A DNA stretch of 64,000 bases, from assembly GCF_900114095.1 (NCBI RefSeq), contig NZ_FORV01000009.1, positions 1 through 64,000 of the forward strand, read 5' to 3'. Of this stretch, positions 60,255 to 64,000 are shown piece after piece (the stretch's first letter is position 1; every line of letters starts with the position of its first letter). A program made the position numbers and the translations under genes. This DNA comes from Sphingomonas sp. NFR04. Lineage in GTDB: Bacteria; Pseudomonadota; Alphaproteobacteria; Sphingomonadales; Sphingomonadaceae. The notes beneath the pieces were generated by a model. The model ran no database searches. It was not told the origin of the DNA and was given only the letters and a program-made list of their open reading frames with translations.

Positions 60255-61799
60255 TCAGTCGATGGCGATGCCGCGCTCGGCGAAATAGGCGGCGACCGGC
60301 GCCAGCACCGCTTCGTGCTTGCGCCAGCGCGCGACCGAGTCGCGATAGATCGGGCGGCGCACCTGGGCCGCGCTCGGCGTGGAGACCGCCCCACCCTGCG
60401 CGTGGAAATCGAGGCAGCGATCCGACCAGTCGAGCCCGCAATGGGCTAGCAGGCGGCGTGTCTCGCCTTCCTGGTCAGCGACGATGTCCTCGTAGCGCAG
60501 CTCGAGGATGCGCCCGGGGAGCGCCGTGCGCCACAGCGCCATCAGCCGCTCGAATCCGGCCACGTACGCCGCAATATCGAGCAGGTCGTAGCTATAGTCG
60601 TAGTAGCGTGAGCTGATCGCGAACAGGTTGCGGAAGTTCGCCAGCACCGTGTCCATCGGGTTGCGACGCAGGCAAACGATGGCGGCGTTCGGCAGCGCCC
60701 GCGCGGCGATGCCGGCATAGTGGAAATTGCCCGGGAATTTGTCGACGAAGCGCCGCTCGGGCAGCCGCCGGTGGTGCGCCGCGCGCGCCAGATAGTCGCG
60801 GCCGATCGCGCCGAGATCGGCGGTCGCGGCGGCATGCAGCGTCTCGGGATCGAGCACCGTGCGGCTGCGCGTGCCCGAGGCGGCCTTCACTGCCAGCGGC
60901 AGCGCCTGGAGTTCGCCGACGCTCTCCACCGCCGGATGCGCCGCGAGAATACGGTCGACCAGCGTGGTGCCGGTGCGCGGCATGCCGATGATCAGGATCG
61001 GCGCCTCGGCCGGCGCGTCGGTGACCGGAGCTGCGGCGAAGGCCGGCCAGCTGCCCGCCACCGCGTCGACGATCGCGGCGTCACGGGCCGGCTCATAGCC
61101 GAGGGTGGCGCGATGCTCGGCGTTCACCTCCAGCAGACAGGCCAGCGCCGCGTCGGCGCGTCCGATATCCTCCAGCTCCTTGGCGAGCGCATAGCCGGTG
61201 AGCAGCCGGTCCGCTCCCCGCGCGCGCTGCTTCGCCGCTTTGAGCCGGGGCACATGGTTGCTATCCTCGCTCTGCTTGCGCAGCCCGGCGAGCAGATGGT
61301 GCGCGCGGGCATCGTCCTGGCTGCGGGCGAGCAACGTTCCCAGCACCGCCTCGGCGTCGTCGACGCGCCCGAGAAAGCTCAGCGTCGCCGCATGGTTGTA
61401 GAGGAACTGGTCGTTCTCGGGCGCCACCGCCACCGCCACCTCGAAATGCGGCAGCGCCGCCACATGATCGCCGAGCCGGGCATAGACACAGCCGATGGTA
61501 TCGCGCGACAGCGCGTCCGCAGGCGGGTCCGCCTCCGCCGCCGCAAGCTGCGTGGCCGCATCCCCATCGCGCCGCACCAGCGTGTAGAGCCGCGCCAGCT
61601 GCGCGCGATATTCGCCGCGCGGGTCCTGGTCCACCGCCGCTTCGATCTGCCGGATCGCCTCGCCGATCCGCCCCTGCTCCGCCGCGATCACGCCCAGCAG
61701 AAAGGCACCCTCTGCAGAGGGAAGCGCCGCCGAGGCGAGTCGCGCCGCCGTATGGAAATCGCCCTGTTCCAGCGCCACCCGCGCCGCCGCCGCGCTCAT
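60255..61799 (-). CDS. TPR-containing sulfotransferase family protein
   Basis: A 514-residue fusion of N-terminal tetratricopeptide repeats (about residues 5-240, pairs such as GVIAAEQGRIGEAIRQIEAA) and a sulfotransferase domain (about 260-510). The PAPS-binding loop is in ILIIGMPRTGTTLVDRIL near 271, and the second nucleotide motif in LRRNPMDTVLANFRNLFA near 382. The ATG at 61799 overlaps the LuxR-type regulator stop (ATGA), so it is the third gene of a kinase-regulator-sulfotransferase operon. The acceptor is unknown; TPRs suggest a protein or peptide partner. Confidence 0.88.
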   Translation of the reverse strand: MSAAAARVALEQGDFHTAARLASAALPSAEGAFLLGVIAAEQGRIGEAIRQIEAAVDQDPRGEYRAQLARLYTLVRRDGDAATQLAAAEADPPADALSRDTIGCVYARLGDHVAALPHFEVAVAVAPENDQFLYNHAATLSFLGRVDDAEAVLGTLLARSQDDARAHHLLAGLRKQSEDSNHVPRLKAAKQRARGADRLLTGYALAKELEDIGRADAALACLLEVNAEHRATLGYEPARDAAIVDAVAGSWPAFAAAPVTDAPAEAPILIIGMPRTGTTLVDRILAAHPAVESVGELQALPLAVKAASGTRSRTVLDPETLHAAATADLGAIGRDYLARAAHHRRLPERRFVDKFPGNFHYAGIAARALPNAAIVCLRRNPMDTVLANFRNLFAISSRYYDYSYDLLDIAAYVAGFERLMALWRTALPGRILELRYEDIVADQEGETRRLLAHCGLDWSDRCLDFHAQGGAVSTPSAAQVRRPIYRDSVARWRKHEAVLAPVAAYFAERGIAID

Positions 61800-62713
61800 C
61801 CCGCGAGCGTCGCCACGGCGATCGCCGTCGCCGAAGCGCGGTTCTCGACGCCCATTTTCTGGAAGATCTGCTCGAGATGCTTGTTCACCGTGCGCGGGCT
61901 GATCTCCAGGATCTCGCTGATCTCGCGATTCTGCTTGCCGCGGCTGAGCCACACCAGCACCTCCGCCTCGCGCGAGGTGAGGCCGTGGCGCTCGGCGAGG
62001 ATGCGCTCGGCATCGCCCTCGCGCTTCTCAGTAAGGCGGAACAGCCATTCGCGGGCGCTGGTCTGGCGCAGGAAGCTGCACTGGAGCGCGCTGTCGCCGA
62101 TCTGCAGCGTCGCCTGCGCGCCCGGCGGCACCGCTGGATCCTGCAGCCGTCGCACGACCGCCGCGAGTTCGTCGGGCAGGTCCAGCGCGCGCGGCGACCA
62201 GTCGGGGAACAGCCGCTCGATCGTCTCGGCGGCGAGCGGAGTCAGCCAGCCGGTCTGCCCGTCGCCATCGACCGCAAAGGAGGGCCGCCCGGCGGTGTCC
62301 AACGCCAGTTGGCTGCTCTGCGCGATCCGGGCATTGGCGAGGTGCACCGAAACGCGCGCCAGCAGCTCGTCGACCACGATCGGCTTGTGGACGTAATCAA
62401 CCGCCCCGGCATCGAGCCCGCGCACGACATGCTCGCTCTCGGTCAGCCCGGTCATGAAGATCACCGGCACCTGGCGGAAGCGACCGTCCTGCTTGATCCG
62501 ACGCGTGGTGCTGAACCCGTCGAGCCTCGGCATCACCGCGTCCATCAGGATCAGGTCGGGCGTGCCATGTTCGAGCAGCTCCAGTGCCGCGAGCCCGTCG
62601 ACCGCGATCAGCACCGTCATGCCTGCCTGCTCCAGCGTCGCCGTGAGGAAGCGGAGCGATTCGGGGGTGTCGTCCACCACCAGGATCGTGGCGCCGGGAT
62701 CGCTAGGCGACAT
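61796..62713 (-). CDS. LuxR-type response regulator with a middle domain
   Basis: A 305-residue regulator. Receiver (residues 8-125): ILVVDDTPESLRFL, phosphoacceptor in LILMDAVMPRLDG near residue 54, and Lys in YVHKPIVVDE near 105. A middle region of about 100 residues of unknown kind follows. The C-terminal HTH (about 243-303) reads LTSREAEVLVWLSRGKQNRE and ISPRTVNKHLEQIFQKMGV. The ATG at 62713 lies inside the end of the hybrid kinase gene; the stop overlaps the sulfotransferase start. It is the likely phospho-acceptor of the hybrid kinase upstream. Confidence 0.92.
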   Translation of the reverse strand: MSPSDPGATILVVDDTPESLRFLTATLEQAGMTVLIAVDGLAALELLEHGTPDLILMDAVMPRLDGFSTTRRIKQDGRFRQVPVIFMTGLTESEHVVRGLDAGAVDYVHKPIVVDELLARVSVHLANARIAQSSQLALDTAGRPSFAVDGDGQTGWLTPLAAETIERLFPDWSPRALDLPDELAAVVRRLQDPAVPPGAQATLQIGDSALQCSFLRQTSAREWLFRLTEKREGDAERILAERHGLTSREAEVLVWLSRGKQNREISEILEISPRTVNKHLEQIFQKMGVENRASATAIAVATLAG

Positions 62714-64000
62714 CGTCGAGCGTCCTTGCCAGCCCGCGCAGGTCGAACGCCTCAAGCTGCGGCCGCAGCCGCGCGACGAGGTCGGCGCTTTCGGGGACCT
62801 CCCTCTCCAGAGTCACGAGTGTCGTTTCGATTCCACGGACATGCCCGAGCTTCATAAAGCGGCGCAGCGCATCGAGATAGGGCGCCGCCGACTCGGGCAG
62901 TGCCATCGGTGGACGGGGCGGCGCGGCGGCGGCCTCGGCATCCTCGACGATCCAGTCCAGCCCCAGTTGGCGCGCGATCATGTCGAGCAGCGCATCGAGG
63001 TCGACCGGCTTGGTGAGGAAGGCGTCGTGCGCGCGGCGGCCGTCGCGGCCGGCGTGGAATTCATGCGCATTGGCCGAGACCATCACGATGCGCAGCCCCG
63101 CCCCGAAGCGCGCGCGCAACTGCTCGGCCACGTCCCAGCCGCTGGTGCCCGGCATCTGGATGTCGAGCAGCACGAGATCGGGCGAACAATGTTCGGCGAG
63201 CGCCAGCCCCGCCGTGCCGCCACTCGCCTCGAACACGGAAAAGCCCAGCGGGCGCAGCAGATGGTTCACCACCGTGGTCTGCGCCGGGCTGTCGTCGATC
63301 ACCAGAATCGTCTTCTGCGCCCCCTGATAGCCGGTGACGCGGCGATAGGCGGCGGCACCGGCGGGCGCCTCGATCGGCTCGGGGAGCAGCAGGCGGAGAA
63401 GAAAGCTGCTGCCCTTGCCAAGCTCGCTGGTCACCGTCACTTCGCCGCCCAGGATGCGCGCCAGCACGCGGGTGATGGCGAGGCCCAGCCCGATGCCCGG
63501 CTGCATCACGGTATCGGGTTCGCGACCACGCTCGAACGGCTCGAAGATCCGCTCCAGATCTTCGGGCGGGATGCCCGGGCCGGTATCGCGGACTTCGATC
63601 GCGGCGCTCTGGCTGCGATAGCGCACGGTCAGCGTCGCGCCGCCCGTCTCGGTATATTTGATCGCGTTGGACAGCAGGTTGATCAGGATCTGGCGCAGCC
63701 GCTTCTCGTCGGTGCGTACATAGGCGGGCAGCCGGCCCTCGACGACATAGTCGAGCGACAGCCCCTTGGCCGAGGCCTGGACGCGGAACATCTCCACCAC
63801 CTGGTCGAGCAATGCCGGCAGCCGCACCAGTTCCTGCCGCACCTGCAGCACGCCGCTTTCGACGCGCGAGATGTCGAGAAGGCCCTCGACGAGATTGGTG
63901 AGATGCTCGGCAGAGCGGCGGATCACCCCGCCCGCCTCGCGCGGCGGGATCGAGTCGCCACGTTCGAGCAGCTGGGCATAGCCATAGATGGCGTTGAGCG
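62703..64000 (-). CDS. hybrid sensor histidine kinase, cut by the window edge
   Basis: The C-terminal 432 residues of a hybrid kinase; the N-terminus lies beyond the right edge. At the edge is LNAIYGYAQLLERGDS, just after the phosphoacceptor His, which is outside the window. The ATPase domain shows N-box ILINLLSNAIKY, G1 VRDTGPGIPPEDLERIF and G2 GIGLGLAITRV. A receiver follows with ILVIDDSPAQTTVVN, Asp in LVLLDIQMPGTSGWD and Lys in AFLTKPVD. After the receiver come about 100 helix-rich residues without an HPt His motif. It overlaps the response regulator gene by 11 bases. Confidence 0.9.
   Translation of the reverse strand, partial: LNAIYGYAQLLERGDSIPPREAGGVIRRSAEHLTNLVEGLLDISRVESGVLQVRQELVRLPALLDQVVEMFRVQASAKGLSLDYVVEGRLPAYVRTDEKRLRQILINLLSNAIKYTETGGATLTVRYRSQSAAIEVRDTGPGIPPEDLERIFEPFERGREPDTVMQPGIGLGLAITRVLARILGGEVTVTSELGKGSSFLLRLLLPEPIEAPAGAAAYRRVTGYQGAQKTILVIDDSPAQTTVVNHLLRPLGFSVFEASGGTAGLALAEHCSPDLVLLDIQMPGTSGWDVAEQLRARFGAGLRIVMVSANAHEFHAGRDGRRAHDAFLTKPVDLDALLDMIARQLGLDWIVEDAEAAAAPPRPPMALPESAAPYLDALRRFMKLGHVRGIETTLVTLEREVPESADLVARLRPQLEAFDLRGLARTLDDVA

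Overview
The window looks like a chromosomal segment of an alphaproteobacterium of the Sphingomonadaceae, most likely Sphingomonas. This is inferred from the high GC content, the UrcA-family secreted protein, the caa3-type oxidase gene order, the TPR-sulfotransferase, the general protein flavour and the dispersed GC-rich palindromes; no rRNA or other phylogenetic marker was available to test it. Almost every base is coding and gene overlaps of the ATGA/GTGA type are common.

Layout. 1-5 kb: a frameshifted GH9 glycosidase, a DUF72 protein and an ATP-dependent DNA ligase whose original stop has been lost through a 25-bp tandem duplication. 5-12 kb: a coupled minus-strand set (MBL-fold hydrolase, patatin, decayed alcohol dehydrogenase), an MFS transporter, and an SDR coupled to a large unrecognised protein. 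12.36-12.68 kb: a collapsed second copy of the DUF72-ligase pair, reduced by two internal deletions. 12.7-18.2 kb: a seven-gene caa3-type cytochrome c oxidase operon (lipoprotein cytochrome c, ctaC, ctaD, ctaE, small membrane protein, ctaG, cytochrome c).

18.25-32.39 kb is interpreted as a genomic island in the 3' end of guaA. The last 14 bases of guaA recur near 18.25 kb, and a tyrosine recombinase gene lies next to guaA. The guaA-proximal part is a plasmid-like module: integrase, an unrecognised zinc-motif/HTH protein, a frameshifted AlpA-type regulator, a frameshifted replication initiator, four 23-bp iterons and AT-rich DNA. The rest of the island carries accessory genes: two hydrolases, a DJ-1/PfpI protein, a monooxygenase, an aldo/keto reductase and a two-component system with a DUF4173 membrane protein. 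A 266-bp MITE-like element with doubled inverted ends lies near its left end. A third att-like copy at 4.92 kb suggests an older, nested insertion.

32.4-64 kb is mostly chromosomal background: guaA, a DUF1275 protein, an alginate-export-type porin interrupted in frame by a palindromic repeat, DoxX, VOC, an amidohydrolase with a Cys/His-rich tail, XapX, a haloperoxidase-type hydrolase, an isochorismatase-type hydrolase, regulators, a FecCD/ATPase importer without a binding protein, apaG-metZ, a GT39 glycosyltransferase, an OYE-type reductase, recO-leuB-glycosyltransferase/GtrA, a CAD-type alcohol dehydrogenase with a cupin and divergent LysR gene, a beta-propeller protein plus sterol desaturase, UrcA, and a hybrid kinase-response regulator-TPR-sulfotransferase operon that runs off the right edge.

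Four genes (GH9, the MDR dehydrogenase, alpA-like and rep) carry small indels and the ligase has a 25-bp duplication. These may be genuine decay in an accessory region or, for the single-base cases, sequencing or assembly error; raw reads would decide. No tRNA, rRNA or CRISPR was seen.
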